Below are positions 52,393 to 62,171 of a stretch of 64,000 bases of DNA, in pieces. The stretch lies in assembly GCF_001857965.1 (NCBI RefSeq), contig NZ_CP017774.1, positions 1,488,001-1,552,000 on the forward strand, given 5' to 3'. The stretch comes from Flavobacterium commune (GTDB lineage Bacteria; Bacteroidota; Bacteroidia; Flavobacteriales; Flavobacteriaceae). A program made the position numbers and the translations under genes. The notes beneath the pieces are model-generated. The model did not search any database and was not told the DNA's origin. It was given only the letters and a program-made list of their open reading frames with translations. Every line of letters starts with the position of its first letter. Within the stretch, counting starts at the first letter, position 1.

Positions 52393-52515
52393 TGACTGTA
52401 AATATAATACTTGTTTAAAAAGGAAACGAGTTATACTAAAATTTTATTGGGTTAATGAAATTTTTAATTATTTACCCAATTATAAAACGATTCATAAAAT
52501 TTAAAATTCTATATC

Positions 52516-52746
52516 ATGAAAGCATTTTTCGAAGGAATACAATCTCTTTTTGTAGATTTTCTTTTCAAACCATTAGATTGGTTACGTTCATTAGAACTAG
52601 TTTCTTGGTTTGGTGCTAATACACTAAACTGGATTTTTATGATTATCTGTACTGCAGCTATTGTTTACTGGATTAAACAATTACGTATTTTTGACGATGC
52701 AGGAACTGAAAATCAAGATACTACAGCTCACTCTTTCTTAAAATAA
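52516..52746 (+). CDS. DUF6341 family small membrane protein
   Basis: The 76-residue protein has one clear membrane helix (about residues 37-56, LNWIFMIICTAAIVYWIKQL) after an amphipathic N-terminus (MKAFFEGIQSLFVDFLFKPL). The tail DAGTENQDTTAHSFLK is typical of DUF6341, which sits next to purD in Flavobacteriia. Function is unknown. A good promoter lies upstream and a terminator downstream, so it is a single-gene unit. Confidence 0.85.
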   Translation: MKAFFEGIQSLFVDFLFKPLDWLRSLELVSWFGANTLNWIFMIICTAAIVYWIKQLRIFDDAGTENQDTTAHSFLK

Positions 52747-52768
52747 GAATAGAACGAAAAGTTTAAAA

Positions 52769-52805
52769 AAAAAACGTCCTGATAGCTCTATCAGGACGTT
52801 TTTTT
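52769..52805. terminator. Bidirectional terminator between DUF6341 and purD
   Basis: A perfect stem ACGTCCTGATA/TATCAGGACGT with a GCTC loop is flanked by an A-run on the left and a T-run on the right, so it can end both convergent transcripts. Confidence 0.92.
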
Positions 52806-52822
52806 ATTGAATATGGTTTCGA

Positions 52823-54097
52823 TTATACTAAATCGAAACCAATGTCTTTTCTAAAATTCATTTTATCAAAAGTAATTTTATCTACATTTTGATAAGATTG
52901 AGCTAAAGCTTCCTGAAAAGAATCTCCATAAGAAGTGATAGCCATTACACGTCCTCCATTAGAAACCACATTACCGTTGTCTAATTTTGTTCCTGCGTGA
53001 AAAACTATTGAATTTTCAACTTTATCTAAACCTGAAATTACTTTCCCTTTTTCAAAATCTTCAGGATAACCTCCAGATACCAACATTACTGTAGTAGCAC
53101 TTCTAGGGTCGATTTTCAATTCGAATTCATCTAGTTTTTGGTTGGCTACAGCCAAAAACAACTCTACTAAATCCGATTGCAACCTTGGAACAACTACTTC
53201 AGTTTCAGGATCTCCCATACGTACATTGTATTCGATAACCAATGGTTCATTGTTAACATTGATTAACCCAATGAAAACAAATCCTTTATACTCTATTCCA
53301 TCTTTTTGGAATCCTTCAATAGTAGGTTTTACAATGCGTGTCTCAATTTTTTCCATCAAAACAGCATCAACATAAGGAACCGGAGAAACCGCTCCCATTC
53401 CGCCTGTATTCAATCCTGTATCGCCTTCACCAATACGTTTGTAATCTTTAGCCGTTGGCAAAATTTTATAACTTTTACCATCAGTTAATACAAAACAGCT
53501 CAATTCAATTCCATCCAAAAATTCTTCGATAACTACTTTTGAACTCGCAGCTCCAAATTTTTGACCTACTAACATATTTCTTAATTCGGTCTTAGCCTCA
53601 GCCAAATCCTGAATAATCAACACTCCCTTGCCTGCTGCTAATCCATCGGCTTTTAACACATAAGGAGGTGCTAATGTTTCTAAAAAAGCACAACCTTGCT
53701 CTACTGTTTCAGCAGTAAAACTATCATAAGCGGCCGTTGGGATTTTATGCTTTACCAAAAATTCTTTAGCAAACTCTTTACTTCCTTCCAGTGTAGCACC
53801 TAATTTTGATGGCCCAATTACCGGAATATGACTTAATTCTGCATCATTCAGGAAAAAATCATAAATACCTTTTACTAATGGATCTTCAGGACCTACAACA
53901 ACCATTTCGATATTTTCTTTGATAACCAAAGCTTTAATCGCTTCAAAATCGGTTACGGCTATATTTACATTCGTAGCAATTTCAGCCGTTCCAGCATTTC
54001 CAGGTGCCATAAAAAGAGTATCGCATAATGGACTTTGAACCATTTTCCATGCAAATGCATGCTCTCTTCCGCCTGAACCCAATAATAATATATTCAT
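52823..54097 (-). CDS. purD: Phosphoribosylamine-glycine ligase
   Basis: I choose the ATG at 54097 (424 residues, MNILLLGSGGREHAFAWKM) over a TTG 15 codons upstream, because the family starts at this ATG. The ATP-grasp enzyme makes glycinamide ribonucleotide in purine synthesis. The PSKLGATLEGSKEFAKEFL, KADGLAAGKGVLI and YNVRMGDPETEVVVPRL motifs are intact. A CAAAAATA segment (54140) reads as a -7 box on the minus strand. Length is normal. Confidence 0.96.
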   Translation of the reverse strand: MNILLLGSGGREHAFAWKMVQSPLCDTLFMAPGNAGTAEIATNVNIAVTDFEAIKALVIKENIEMVVVGPEDPLVKGIYDFFLNDAELSHIPVIGPSKLGATLEGSKEFAKEFLVKHKIPTAAYDSFTAETVEQGCAFLETLAPPYVLKADGLAAGKGVLIIQDLAEAKTELRNMLVGQKFGAASSKVVIEEFLDGIELSCFVLTDGKSYKILPTAKDYKRIGEGDTGLNTGGMGAVSPVPYVDAVLMEKIETRIVKPTIEGFQKDGIEYKGFVFIGLINVNNEPLVIEYNVRMGDPETEVVVPRLQSDLVELFLAVANQKLDEFELKIDPRSATTVMLVSGGYPEDFEKGKVISGLDKVENSIVFHAGTKLDNGNVVSNGGRVMAITSYGDSFQEALAQSYQNVDKITFDKMNFRKDIGFDLV

Positions 54098-54247
54098 GTC
54101 TTTAATTTTTAATTGCAAAAACTCATTTTTAGAGTGCTGCAAAAATAATTGCTTTTAAACGTAAAAAATAATTATTTTCTAAAAAGTTGTCGATTCTTCC
54201 CCATTAGTTATTGATAGAATATTATTTTTGAGGAAATAAACACTCGC

Positions 54248-55558
54248 ATGTTTTCTATTTTCGACCTTTCGCTCCAATTAAATGCTTTCCCGATCAGGAA
54301 AGCAAAATCCGATTTGGACAAAATAGTTGCGCTTTCTCCATCCGAAAAAAAGCAATTTATTGAAAATCAGAAACAAGCTATTGTGGAATTTCATTTGGAA
54401 AACAATGCTTTTTATCAAAAATTAGTTGGTTCCAAAGACTATAAAAACTGGGAAGACTTACCCATTTTAAACAAAACCAATCTCCAATGTCCGCTAGAAT
54501 CCCGGCTTTCGAAAGGTTTTACAACTAAAAACAGCTACATCAACAAAACTTCCGGTTCCAGTGGTGAACCTTTTATTTTTGCCAAAGACAAATATGCTCA
54601 TGCGTTGACTTGGGCTTCTAACATGTATCGTTTTGGCTGGTTTGGAATTGATTTTAATCGTTCGTTGCAAGCAAGATTTTATGGTATTCCACTGGATTTT
54701 ATTGGATACAAAAAAGAACGTTTTAAGGACTTTTTGAGCAAACGTTTCCGATTTCCAATTTTTGATTTATCGGATGCGGTTTTAGAAAAAATGCTGAAAA
54801 AATTTCAAAATACAAAATTCGAATACCTCAACGGTTACACGAGTTCGATTGTGTTGTTTGCTAAATTTTTGCGAAAGCGAAACCTCATCTTGACAGCTAT
54901 TTGTCCTACTTTAAAAGTGTGCATGGTAACCTCCGAAATACTTTTTAAAGACGATAGAAAATTGTTAGAAACGCAATTCGGAATTCCAATTGTCAATGAA
55001 TATGGAGCCTCAGAACTGGATTTAATTGCTTTTGAAAATCCTAAAGGCGAATGGCAAATCAATTCTGAAACACTTTTTGTTGAAATTCTGGACGAAAACA
55101 ATCAGGTTTTACCTTATGGCCAAGAAGGTCGCATTGTGATAACTTCACTGTTCAACAAAGCACATCCTTTTATTCGTTACGACATTGGTGATATTGGAAT
55201 TCTGGACGAACGAAGTACTTTAGAAAAACCCATTTTAAAACAACTTATTGGTCGAACCAATGATATTGCGATTTTACCTAGTGGAAAAAAATCGCCTGGA
55301 TTGACGTTTTATTATGTAACCAAATCAATTATTGAAAATGATGGAAACGTCAAAGAATTTGTTATCAAACAAACCAAAATAGATAGTTTTGAGATTGAAT
55401 ACGTAAGCGAAACCGAATTAGATTTAACACAAATTCAAAAAATAGAAGAAGCAATTGAATTATATCTAGAGCCCAACTTGCATTTTACATTTATTAGAAA
55501 AAACACTTTAGAAAGAACCGCCAGAGGAAAATTGAAACAGTTTACATCATTTTTATAA
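54248..55558 (+). CDS. CapK/phenylacetate-CoA-ligase-like adenylating protein
   Basis: The 436-residue protein is an AMP-forming enzyme of the PaaK/CapK group. The phosphate-binding motif TSGSSGEP (101-108), the LNGYTSSIVLFAKFL region, the NEYGASELDLIAFE motif (A5-like YGASE) and the RYDIGDIG segment near residue 310 are visible. CapK-type members accompany capsule and surface polysaccharide genes; PaaK-type members make CoA thioesters. A GT2 and a UDP-glucuronate decarboxylase lie nearby, which favours a surface-polymer role. The acid activated is unknown. Confidence 0.85.
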   Translation: MFSIFDLSLQLNAFPIRKAKSDLDKIVALSPSEKKQFIENQKQAIVEFHLENNAFYQKLVGSKDYKNWEDLPILNKTNLQCPLESRLSKGFTTKNSYINKTSGSSGEPFIFAKDKYAHALTWASNMYRFGWFGIDFNRSLQARFYGIPLDFIGYKKERFKDFLSKRFRFPIFDLSDAVLEKMLKKFQNTKFEYLNGYTSSIVLFAKFLRKRNLILTAICPTLKVCMVTSEILFKDDRKLLETQFGIPIVNEYGASELDLIAFENPKGEWQINSETLFVEILDENNQVLPYGQEGRIVITSLFNKAHPFIRYDIGDIGILDERSTLEKPILKQLIGRTNDIAILPSGKKSPGLTFYYVTKSIIENDGNVKEFVIKQTKIDSFEIEYVSETELDLTQIQKIEEAIELYLEPNLHFTFIRKNTLERTARGKLKQFTSFL

Positions 55559-55601
55559 TGTAAATAAAATCGTATATTAGTATTATATAAACTATAAAGC
55601 G

Positions 55602-56132
55602 ATGAACTCAGAACTTATTCTTTCGGAAGAAACAATTTCTAATAACATTTACTACATTAGAAATCAAAAAGTAATGCTGGATAGCGATTTGGCAATACTT
55701 TATGGCATTGAAACAAGAGTTTTAAAACAAGCCGTAAGAAGAAATATCACAAGGTTTCCAGAAGATTTTATGTTTGAACTTTCAAAAACAGAATATGATT
55801 CTTTAAGATCACAAATTGTGACCTTAAAGAAAGGAAGAGGTACACATCAAAAATATTTGCCTTTTGCTTTCACAGAACACGGCATTTTAATGTTATCTAG
55901 CGTTTTGAATAGCGAAAAAGCCATTCAAACGAATATTCAAATCATGAGGATATTTACCAAAGTAAGACAAATGCTTCTGGACACTACCGAAATGAAATTG
56001 GATATTGTTCAAATTCAGAAAAAACTGGAAAATCAAGGCAAAAATATTGAATTGGTTTTCTCTTATTTAGATGAGTTAACTGAGAAAAAAGAGGAGCAGA
56101 AACCAAGAACAAAAATTGGATACAAAAAATAG
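55602..56132 (+). CDS. ORF6N domain-containing protein
   Basis: The 176-residue protein has an N-terminal ORF6N DNA-binding-like domain (VMLDSDLAILYGIETRVLKQ, RFPEDFMFELS, LPFAFTEHGILMLSSVLNSE) and a charged helical tail. ORF6N proteins are common as single chromosomal copies in Bacteroidota and also occur in phages as antirepressors. No phage gene is nearby. It lies 43 bases after the CapK-like gene. A regulatory role is possible but unproven. Confidence 0.88.
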   Translation: MNSELILSEETISNNIYYIRNQKVMLDSDLAILYGIETRVLKQAVRRNITRFPEDFMFELSKTEYDSLRSQIVTLKKGRGTHQKYLPFAFTEHGILMLSSVLNSEKAIQTNIQIMRIFTKVRQMLLDTTEMKLDIVQIQKKLENQGKNIELVFSYLDELTEKKEEQKPRTKIGYKK

Positions 56133-56900
56133 TTAACCCTCCTTAGAATAAAAAGGTTTTATGGCTAATTGGGTAAATAAAAACCCAATCATACACAAGC
56201 TGGAAACTACCAAATTAAAGCCGTGAAATTGCCTGTAAACCGCAAAATTATATTGGATTAAGGCAGTTTTAGAAGTGGATAAGGAATTATCTCTCACGCG
56301 ATACAAAGCCAAACTCTCGGGAACCGGTTTTGCAGTTTTAATCTTTTTCAAAATGGTCAGCCAATGCATCCAATCCTGACGTTTTCGAATGGAAGAAATA
56401 CCGATTTTTGCAAAATATTCTACATCATAAATCCCGGTCAGATTCCCCACATAATTACAGAAAAACAATTGGAGATACGACAAATTTCGCGGTGCTTCTA
56501 CCCTTTTATTTAATGAATTTCCTTGCTCGTCAATGCAATCGTAGAACGAAAAAGTAAATGGTACATTTTGCTTTTGCATGAAACTGATTTGCTTTTCTAA
56601 TTTTTCAGGTTTCCACAAATCATCGGCATCCAGAAACGAAATGTATTTTCCGGCAGCCTTAGAAACCCCAAAATTTCGTGCTACTCCGGTTCCGGAATTC
56701 GTTTCTAACGGATAAAATTGAATCCTTTTATCCGTTAAAAAAGTAGTAATTATAGTTTGGGTTTCATCAGTCGAACCGTCGTCAACCAATAACATTTCCC
56801 AGTTTTGGTACGTTTGATTTTGGACAGAAATAATAGTATCTGAAATGTATTTTTCAGAATTGAATGTTGGTATAATTACAGATACTAAAGGCTTTTCCAT
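56133..56900 (-). CDS. Glycosyltransferase family 2
   Basis: The 255-residue protein has a GT-A fold: VSVIIPTFNSEKYISDTI at the N-terminus, LLVDDGSTDETQ with the first aspartates and YISFLDADDLW with the metal-binding DAD. A C-terminal hydrophobic segment (about 225-245) may attach it to the membrane. It directly follows the UDP-glucuronate decarboxylase gene (two bases apart), so it may use UDP-xylose or another nucleotide sugar for a surface glycan. Confidence 0.9.
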   Translation of the reverse strand: MEKPLVSVIIPTFNSEKYISDTIISVQNQTYQNWEMLLVDDGSTDETQTIITTFLTDKRIQFYPLETNSGTGVARNFGVSKAAGKYISFLDADDLWKPEKLEKQISFMQKQNVPFTFSFYDCIDEQGNSLNKRVEAPRNLSYLQLFFCNYVGNLTGIYDVEYFAKIGISSIRKRQDWMHWLTILKKIKTAKPVPESLALYRVRDNSLSTSKTALIQYNFAVYRQFHGFNLVVSSLCMIGFLFTQLAIKPFYSKEG

Positions 56901-56902
56901 TT

Positions 56903-57886
56903 TTACTTAATATAATCCGCAAAATCCTTATGCTCTTCTTTAGAAAGTTCTTCAGGAGACAAAGATTTGAAATATTCATAAGTAATTTTCATTCCTTCAG
57001 CGCGACCTACTTTAGCTTCCCAACCCAATAATTCTTTGGCTTTGGTAGTATCCGGTTGACGTTGCAAAGGATCATTTATTGGCAATGGATGATAAACTAC
57101 TTTTTGATTGGTTCCTGTTAATTTAATGATTTCTTCGGCAAAATCTTTAATGGTGATTTCGTCCGGATTACCAATGTTTACCGGATATACATAATCCGAA
57201 TGTAACAAACGGAAAATTCCTTCCACCTGATCGTCTACATAGCAAAACGAACGAGTTTGCAATCCATCTCCAAAAATGGTTAAATCCTCTCCACGAATTG
57301 CCTGACCAATAAACGCCGGAATTACACGACCGTCATTAAGACGCATTCTTGGACCATAAGTATTAAAAATTCGGACAATTCTGGTTTCTACACCGTGAAA
57401 AGTATGGTATGCCATCGTTATGGATTCCTGAAAACGTTTCGCTTCATCATAAACTCCTCTTGGTCCTATGGTATTTACATTTCCATAATATTCTTCGGTT
57501 TGTGGATGAACCAATGGATCTCCATAAACTTCAGAAGTAGAAGCAATCAAAATTCGGGCTTTTTTTACTCTTGCTAATCCTAAAAGATTGTGCGTCCCAA
57601 GAGAACCTACTTTCAAAGTCTGAATCGGGATTTTTAAATAATCGATTGGGCTTGCCGGTGAGGCAAAATGCAAAATATAATCCAATTCACCCGGAACATG
57701 AACAAACTTGGTAACATCATGATGATAGAATTCAAAATTTTCCAGTTTGAATAAATGCTCAATATTTTTCAAATCTCCTGTAATGAGATTGTCCATTCCT
57801 ATAACAAAATAACCCTCTTTGATGAAACGATCGCATAAATGAGAACCTAAAAATCCCGCAGCACCTGTAATCAATATTCTTTTCAT
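56903..57886 (-). CDS. UDP-glucuronate decarboxylase (UDP-xylose synthase) family
   Basis: The 327-residue extended short-chain dehydrogenase has the NAD-binding [10 protein letters not shown] (8-17), the STSEVYGDP active-site strand and the YDEAKR catalytic Tyr/Lys pair. [25 protein letters not shown] and TYGPRM are specific to UDP-glucuronate decarboxylases, which make UDP-xylose. The adjoining glycosyltransferase is a possible user. Confidence 0.9.
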   Translation of the reverse strand: MKRILITGAAGFLGSHLCDRFIKEGYFVIGMDNLITGDLKNIEHLFKLENFEFYHHDVTKFVHVPGELDYILHFASPASPIDYLKIPIQTLKVGSLGTHNLLGLARVKKARILIASTSEVYGDPLVHPQTEEYYGNVNTIGPRGVYDEAKRFQESITMAYHTFHGVETRIVRIFNTYGPRMRLNDGRVIPAFIGQAIRGEDLTIFGDGLQTRSFCYVDDQVEGIFRLLHSDYVYPVNIGNPDEITIKDFAEEIIKLTGTNQKVVYHPLPINDPLQRQPDTTKAKELLGWEAKVGRAEGMKITYEYFKSLSPEELSKEEHKDFADYIK

Positions 57887-57892
57887 AACTAT

Positions 57893-57931
57893 TTCATTGC
57901 GAGGAGTTGCGAGGCACGTGGCAAAGCAATC
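57893..57931 (+). repeat. Degraded copy of the TCATTGCGAGG interspersed repeat
   Basis: TTCATTGCGAGGAGTTGCGAGG followed by CAAAGCAATCT resembles one arm of the palindrome at 45212-45282 with insertions. The second arm is absent. Confidence 0.5.
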
Positions 57932-57947
57932 TATTCCTCTATTTAAT

Positions 57948-59627
57948 CTAATTGATATTAAAAATTTGTTCTAATATTTTAATGGTAATCAAATAAGTAG
58001 GTTTTACCCCCGTTGTTCCTAATCCGCCTGAAGCCAGTGTACTTCCTGTTTCCAGTGGATTATCCGAAGCGTAATAAGCATAACGCACTTTGACATCCTT
58101 TGGAATACTTTTTCTGATTTTAGAAGCCGATTGTATAGCTTTTTGATAATGAGAACCTTCCATTTCCAATCCGATAACACCCCAGGTCGATTCGTGGAAA
58201 AACTTCAACAAATCCCTGTTTTGCAACGAAGTTCCTAAAACAGTTACCATCGCACCCTCATAAACCGAAATTCCATTGCCTTGAAACATTTCGGCGGTTA
58301 ATTCATTTTCGAAAAAATAATTATCAGCAGTTCCTTCATTGATATGCGCATTCGGAATCATGATATCGCCTTTTCCTCCTTCGAGAATTCCTGCTTTTCC
58401 CATGATTGAAACCGACTGAATATTTAAAAAAATATTCTTTTTATAAGGTTTTAATAACTCGTCTACCGTTTCATAAGCCTGTTCGCCAAAAGCATAATCC
58501 ATCACAATAAGCACCGGTTTTTCTCCTTCAAAATAAGCCTCCGGAAAAGCACTTGTAGCCCAGTCAATCTTAGCGGTATCAAAAATTTGAACGTCAATAT
58601 TGGTTCCTACCGTCTCCGGAAGTGAAATCATTCCTTGCTTTAAAGCTTCTTCAACAACCTTAGTTCTGAATCCATTAGCAGTAGGTTTGCTTAATTCTTC
58701 GAAAATATCGAAATCCGATTTGCCTTTGAAAGTAGTTTTTAAAACCTTTTTTGCAAAAATAGAGTTCATTACCGAGTGCATATTGGCACTAATAATGTGA
58801 ATAGGACGTCCTAAAAGCTGATTTTCCTTTAAAACTTCCTTAATGTTCGTTGCCCATATTTCGCCGTGAATATGATGCCCTAAACGTTCTCTGAGAATCG
58901 GGCTGAAAGTAATGGTTCTTTTGTTGTTGTGAACCACTTCTTCGATAGCTAATTTTCCCAGCCAAAAAATGATATGTAAAAAACGATCCGGCAGCTCATT
59001 TGAACCAAAATCATCATAAATATCCAATACATCTTCAAAGGTTCTGCCTAAAATATTAGCCGCATGCGAAATGGCAATTTCCTTTTCGACCAAGGTTAAT
59101 TTTTCATTTTGTAAAACCGCCTGTTCTAATTTCTGCCAATCGCGCGAAACTTCGCCTCCATCATCCAGTAAAACCCTGTCTTTTATCTTATGCGATTCGA
59201 TAAAAATAAAAGTCAGATGCGTCAGAATATCATAAATATCCGAGCGTCCACGGGTAATTTCGATATTCATTTGCTCTTCGTCAATTCGGTAACAATTTCG
59301 TTTTCTTTTGGGCGGAACAATCGCCTGAAAATGTGATTTCGAATAACCCTCATCAGAAGTCAGGTTAATAAAACGACATTCTTCAATTCCTAACGGCAAG
59401 CGCTCGATAACGTACAAAAGTCCTTTTAATTCTACTTTTTCGTCAGCAATATTTCCGTAAATTTCGGGACGCAAAGTCATCAATGCTTCCCGCAAAGTAT
59501 CGCCCGAAACACCCATCGGTTTGTAAAAACCCCTATTGAACAAATGACGCATCGTAATGTACATTTTTTCAATAGCCGCCGATGATTCCTGGGCTCTGGT
59601 TCTGGATATGTTTTTAGCTTCTTTCAT
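57948..59627 (-). CDS. DUF6909 family protein with nucleoside-phosphorylase-like C-terminus
   Basis: The 559-residue protein fits DUF6909, a family of Bacteroidota with no known function. It is soluble and has no signal peptide. The C-terminal third looks like the phosphorylase superfamily: [20 protein letters not shown] resembles the GD-x-V loop, and GLEMEGS (486-492) resembles the EMEA/EMEG motif that holds the ribose in MTAN and purine nucleoside phosphorylases. It overlaps the GH3-like gene by four bases (ATGA), so the two are co-translated. A nucleotide- or nucleoside-related reaction in concert with the GH3 acyl-adenylating enzyme is inferred. Confidence 0.75.
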   Translation of the reverse strand: MKEAKNISRTRAQESSAAIEKMYITMRHLFNRGFYKPMGVSGDTLREALMTLRPEIYGNIADEKVELKGLLYVIERLPLGIEECRFINLTSDEGYSKSHFQAIVPPKRKRNCYRIDEEQMNIEITRGRSDIYDILTHLTFIFIESHKIKDRVLLDDGGEVSRDWQKLEQAVLQNEKLTLVEKEIAISHAANILGRTFEDVLDIYDDFGSNELPDRFLHIIFWLGKLAIEEVVHNNKRTITFSPILRERLGHHIHGEIWATNIKEVLKENQLLGRPIHIISANMHSVMNSIFAKKVLKTTFKGKSDFDIFEELSKPTANGFRTKVVEEALKQGMISLPETVGTNIDVQIFDTAKIDWATSAFPEAYFEGEKPVLIVMDYAFGEQAYETVDELLKPYKKNIFLNIQSVSIMGKAGILEGGKGDIMIPNAHINEGTADNYFFENELTAEMFQGNGISVYEGAMVTVLGTSLQNRDLLKFFHESTWGVIGLEMEGSHYQKAIQSASKIRKSIPKDVKVRYAYYASDNPLETGSTLASGGLGTTGVKPTYLITIKILEQIFNIN

Positions 59628-61126
59628 GAGTTTTTAGATAAAAAATCTGCAATTTTTCTATCGTTGGAAAGTCTTGGAATCTTATTTTGACCTCCCAATT
59701 TTCCAATGGATTTCATGTATTCCTGAAAACCGTTTTTTGGTACTTTGGTAACCACTACTTTTTGCAAAATGTTCCCCACAATCAAATCGTCGTAGTAAAT
59801 ATTTTGCTTGCGCATGGCGTTGTCTATCGCTTCCGCAAAATCCTCCAAATTATCGGGTTCTCCCGAAGCTTCAGGATCAAATTCAATAAACCATTCGTGA
59901 TACGGCAAACCGCTGGCAGGATTGATTTGTGGTGCCACGGTAAACTCATTCACCCGAATGTTAGTTCCTTCCATAGCTTCCTGCAAAGCACATTCTACTT
60001 CTTTGCCAATAACATGTTCACCAAAAGCTGAAATATAATGTTTAATTCTACCCGAAACGATTACTCTGTAAGGTTTTAAACTTGTAAACTGAACCGTATC
60101 TCCAATATTATAGCCCCAAAGTCCCGCATTGGTAGAAATAATCAACACATAATTCACTCCTAATTCGACTTCACCAATTGTATAACGACGTGGATTTTCA
60201 TTGTAAAATTCATCCGATTTTATGAATTCGTAGAAAATTCCGGAATTCAACAACAACAGCATTCCCTTTTCTTTTTGAGAATCCTGATAGGCAAAAAATC
60301 CTTCCGAAGCCGGAAACAATTCAATACTGTCTACTTTTCTTCCTATTAGATTTTCAAACTTGGCTCTGTAAGGTTCATAATTGACACCGCCGTAAATAAA
60401 CAAATTGAAATTCTTGAAGATTTTGCCTACGGGCTTCCCTCCTTTTTGCTGTAATTTCTCGAAATACATTTGCACCCAGGATGGAATTCCCGAAATTACA
60501 GTCATATTTTCATCAAAAGTCTCTTCGACGATTGCATCAATTTTAGCTTCCCAATCTTCCATGCAATTGGTTTCCCAAGAAGGCATGCGATTTTTTTGTA
60601 AATATCTCGGAACAAAATGCGCCACGATTCCTGAAAGTCGTCCAAATTTAATTCCATATTTTTCTTCTAAAATGGGACTTCCCTGCAGAAAAATCATTTT
60701 ACCATGAACAAAATCGGCATTTCCCGTTTCGTGAATGTAATGCAAAATTGCATTTCGAGCCGCTTCAATATGATACGGCATGGATTCCTTGGTAAGAGGA
60801 ATGTATTTAGCCCCCGAAGTCGTTCCCGAAGTTTTGGCAAAATACAATGGCTTGCCTTTCCACAACACATTTTCCTCGCCTTTTACGACTTTTTCAACAT
60901 AAGGTTTTAAATCTTCGTAATCACGAATAGGAACTTGTTTGGCAAAATCGGCGGTGGTTTTAATTTGGTCAAAATGATGGTCTTTTCCAAATTGCGTCTG
61001 TTGTGCATCATTAATTAAACTTTCAAAAACCGCTTGTTGAGTCGCCACAGGGTTGCGTGCCCAAAGCTGTGTTTTTTTATAAATATTTTTAGCAAATAGT
61101 TTTGCCGCTATTGATTTTATTGACAT
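59624..61126 (-). CDS. GH3 auxin-responsive-promoter family acyl-amido synthetase
   Basis: The 500-residue protein is a bacterial GH3 enzyme of the adenylate-forming group. It has TSGTTSG (99-105) for ATP binding, ELFPASEGFFAYQD (motif A5-like) and YNIGDTVQF followed by SGRIKHYISAFGEHV (hinge and C-terminal domain). Plant GH3 enzymes join amino acids to jasmonate or auxin; the bacterial substrates are unknown. Its stop overlaps the DUF6909 start by four bases, and the M23-leader gene is 65 bases upstream. Confidence 0.88.
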   Translation of the reverse strand: MSIKSIAAKLFAKNIYKKTQLWARNPVATQQAVFESLINDAQQTQFGKDHHFDQIKTTADFAKQVPIRDYEDLKPYVEKVVKGEENVLWKGKPLYFAKTSGTTSGAKYIPLTKESMPYHIEAARNAILHYIHETGNADFVHGKMIFLQGSPILEEKYGIKFGRLSGIVAHFVPRYLQKNRMPSWETNCMEDWEAKIDAIVEETFDENMTVISGIPSWVQMYFEKLQQKGGKPVGKIFKNFNLFIYGGVNYEPYRAKFENLIGRKVDSIELFPASEGFFAYQDSQKEKGMLLLLNSGIFYEFIKSDEFYNENPRRYTIGEVELGVNYVLIISTNAGLWGYNIGDTVQFTSLKPYRVIVSGRIKHYISAFGEHVIGKEVECALQEAMEGTNIRVNEFTVAPQINPASGLPYHEWFIEFDPEASGEPDNLEDFAEAIDNAMRKQNIYYDDLIVGNILQKVVVTKVPKNGFQEYMKSIGKLGGQNKIPRLSNDRKIADFLSKNS

Positions 61127-61191
61127 TTTGTTTGCTGATTATAATTTGTTGAAGAAAATAAATGGTTTCAATTAAGAAATTAAATCTTTAA

Positions 61192-61692
61192 TTATTTCTT
61201 CTTTTTTACAACAGTTTGCTGTGCTTTTTTCTCTTCTTTTTCCACCTCAGCTCTCAGTTCTAATTCTTCTTTGGAAGGCGATAAATCTACTTTTTGAATC
61301 GTATCTGTCGCTGATGCTAATATCGAATCTTTATTGAACTTAGCATAATCTAACTTACCCGTTAATACTTTTTGTATTGATGAAATATAAGCCTGATTTT
61401 TCTTTAAAATATTAGTTAAGGAATCCGATTTTAGAGCCAGTTCGGCTGCGTCTTTCTTCAATTGGGTGGAAGAATATCCAGGAATATATTCTCGCAGCGG
61501 TGTAAAAGCGATGATAAAAGTGGTTACTGCAATCAGGAAAATAGCACCCAGTGTAGCCACCACAAAAACATTCATTAAAGTCAGTTTTAAAGAAAAAGTT
61601 TCTTCAAAAGTATCCTCATTCAATATAACCAATCGGTTTTTAGTGAATAATTTCCTGTGAAGTTTCTTTCTTTTCAATCTTTTCCCTGACAT
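61192..61692 (-). CDS. Single-pass membrane protein resembling an M23 peptidase leader, without peptidase domain
   Basis: The 166-residue protein starts with a basic cytoplasmic stretch, one membrane helix (about 39-65) and a short periplasmic helix (LREYIPGYSSTQLKKDAAEL). This is the N-terminal part of Bacteroidota M23 metallopeptidases, which have about 290 residues. Here the frame stops at KKKK before any LytM domain, and the 65 bases to the next gene cannot hold one. It could be a genuine short form or a remnant after domain loss. It is divergent from tatA. Confidence 0.7.
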   Translation of the reverse strand: MSGKRLKRKKLHRKLFTKNRLVILNEDTFEETFSLKLTLMNVFVVATLGAIFLIAVTTFIIAFTPLREYIPGYSSTQLKKDAAELALKSDSLTNILKKNQAYISSIQKVLTGKLDYAKFNKDSILASATDTIQKVDLSPSKEELELRAEVEKEEKKAQQTVVKKKK

Positions 61693-61852
61693 GCTTTTTC
61701 TTTATTTCACAAATATAATAATTAATGTCAATCAATGTGCTTTGCCAGCATTAGCTTATCATTATAAATAATAGAAAAAAAATTAGATAATTTTTAACGT
61801 TATATAAACTAAATAATTGCCTTAAAATGAGTTCCTGTTCAGTTATTCTAAT

Positions 61853-61860
61853 TATCTTTG
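61853..61860 (+). promoter_or_regulatory. Candidate -7 box of tatA
   Basis: TATCTTTG is a perfect TAnnTTTG match 47 bases before the tatA start. A -33 element at standard distance is not clear. Confidence 0.45.
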
Positions 61861-61906
61861 CTGCCAGTTTTTATTACAAATTTGCTTCGGCATAAATTAT
61901 TCAATC

Positions 61907-62095
61907 ATGGGAAGATTTGGAGTTACAGAAATCCTGGTTATATTGGCAGTTGTTTTATTACTTTTTGGAGGTAAAAAAATTCCTGAATTAATGAAAGGTC
62001 TAGGAAGCGGAATTAAAGAATTCAAAAACGCTGCAAAAGAAGACCAAAAACCAGCTGATAAAAAAGAAGAAAAAAGCGAAGAAGAGACTAAATAA
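61907..62095 (+). CDS. tatA: Twin-arginine translocase subunit TatA/TatE
   Basis: The 62-residue protein has the short periplasmic N-terminus, one membrane helix ([20 protein letters not shown], residues 7-26), the [14 protein letters not shown] hinge and amphipathic helix, and an acidic/lysine-rich tail. It multimerises to form the Tat pore for folded proteins. It is a single-gene unit with a terminator downstream; tatC is not in the window. Confidence 0.96.
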   Translation: MGRFGVTEILVILAVVLLLFGGKKIPELMKGLGSGIKEFKNAAKEDQKPADKKEEKSEEETK

Positions 62096-62113
62096 AAAAT
62101 TTTGTTTTTTATT

Positions 62114-62158
62114 AAAAATCCCAAAATCTGATTATAGTAATTAGATTTTGGGATTTTT
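62114..62158. terminator. Bidirectional terminator between tatA and tex
   Basis: AAAAATCCCAAAATCT and AGATTTTGGGATTTTT pair over 16 bases with further ATTA/TAAT inner pairing. A- and T-runs flank the stem on both sides, suiting the two convergent genes. Confidence 0.9.
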
Positions 62159-62171
62159 TATTTTTGAGATT

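Noticed and set aside
55602..56132. Prophage remnant indicated by the ORF6N protein.
   Set aside because: No integrase, structural or lysis gene is nearby and the surrounding genes are ordinary metabolic and glycan genes.
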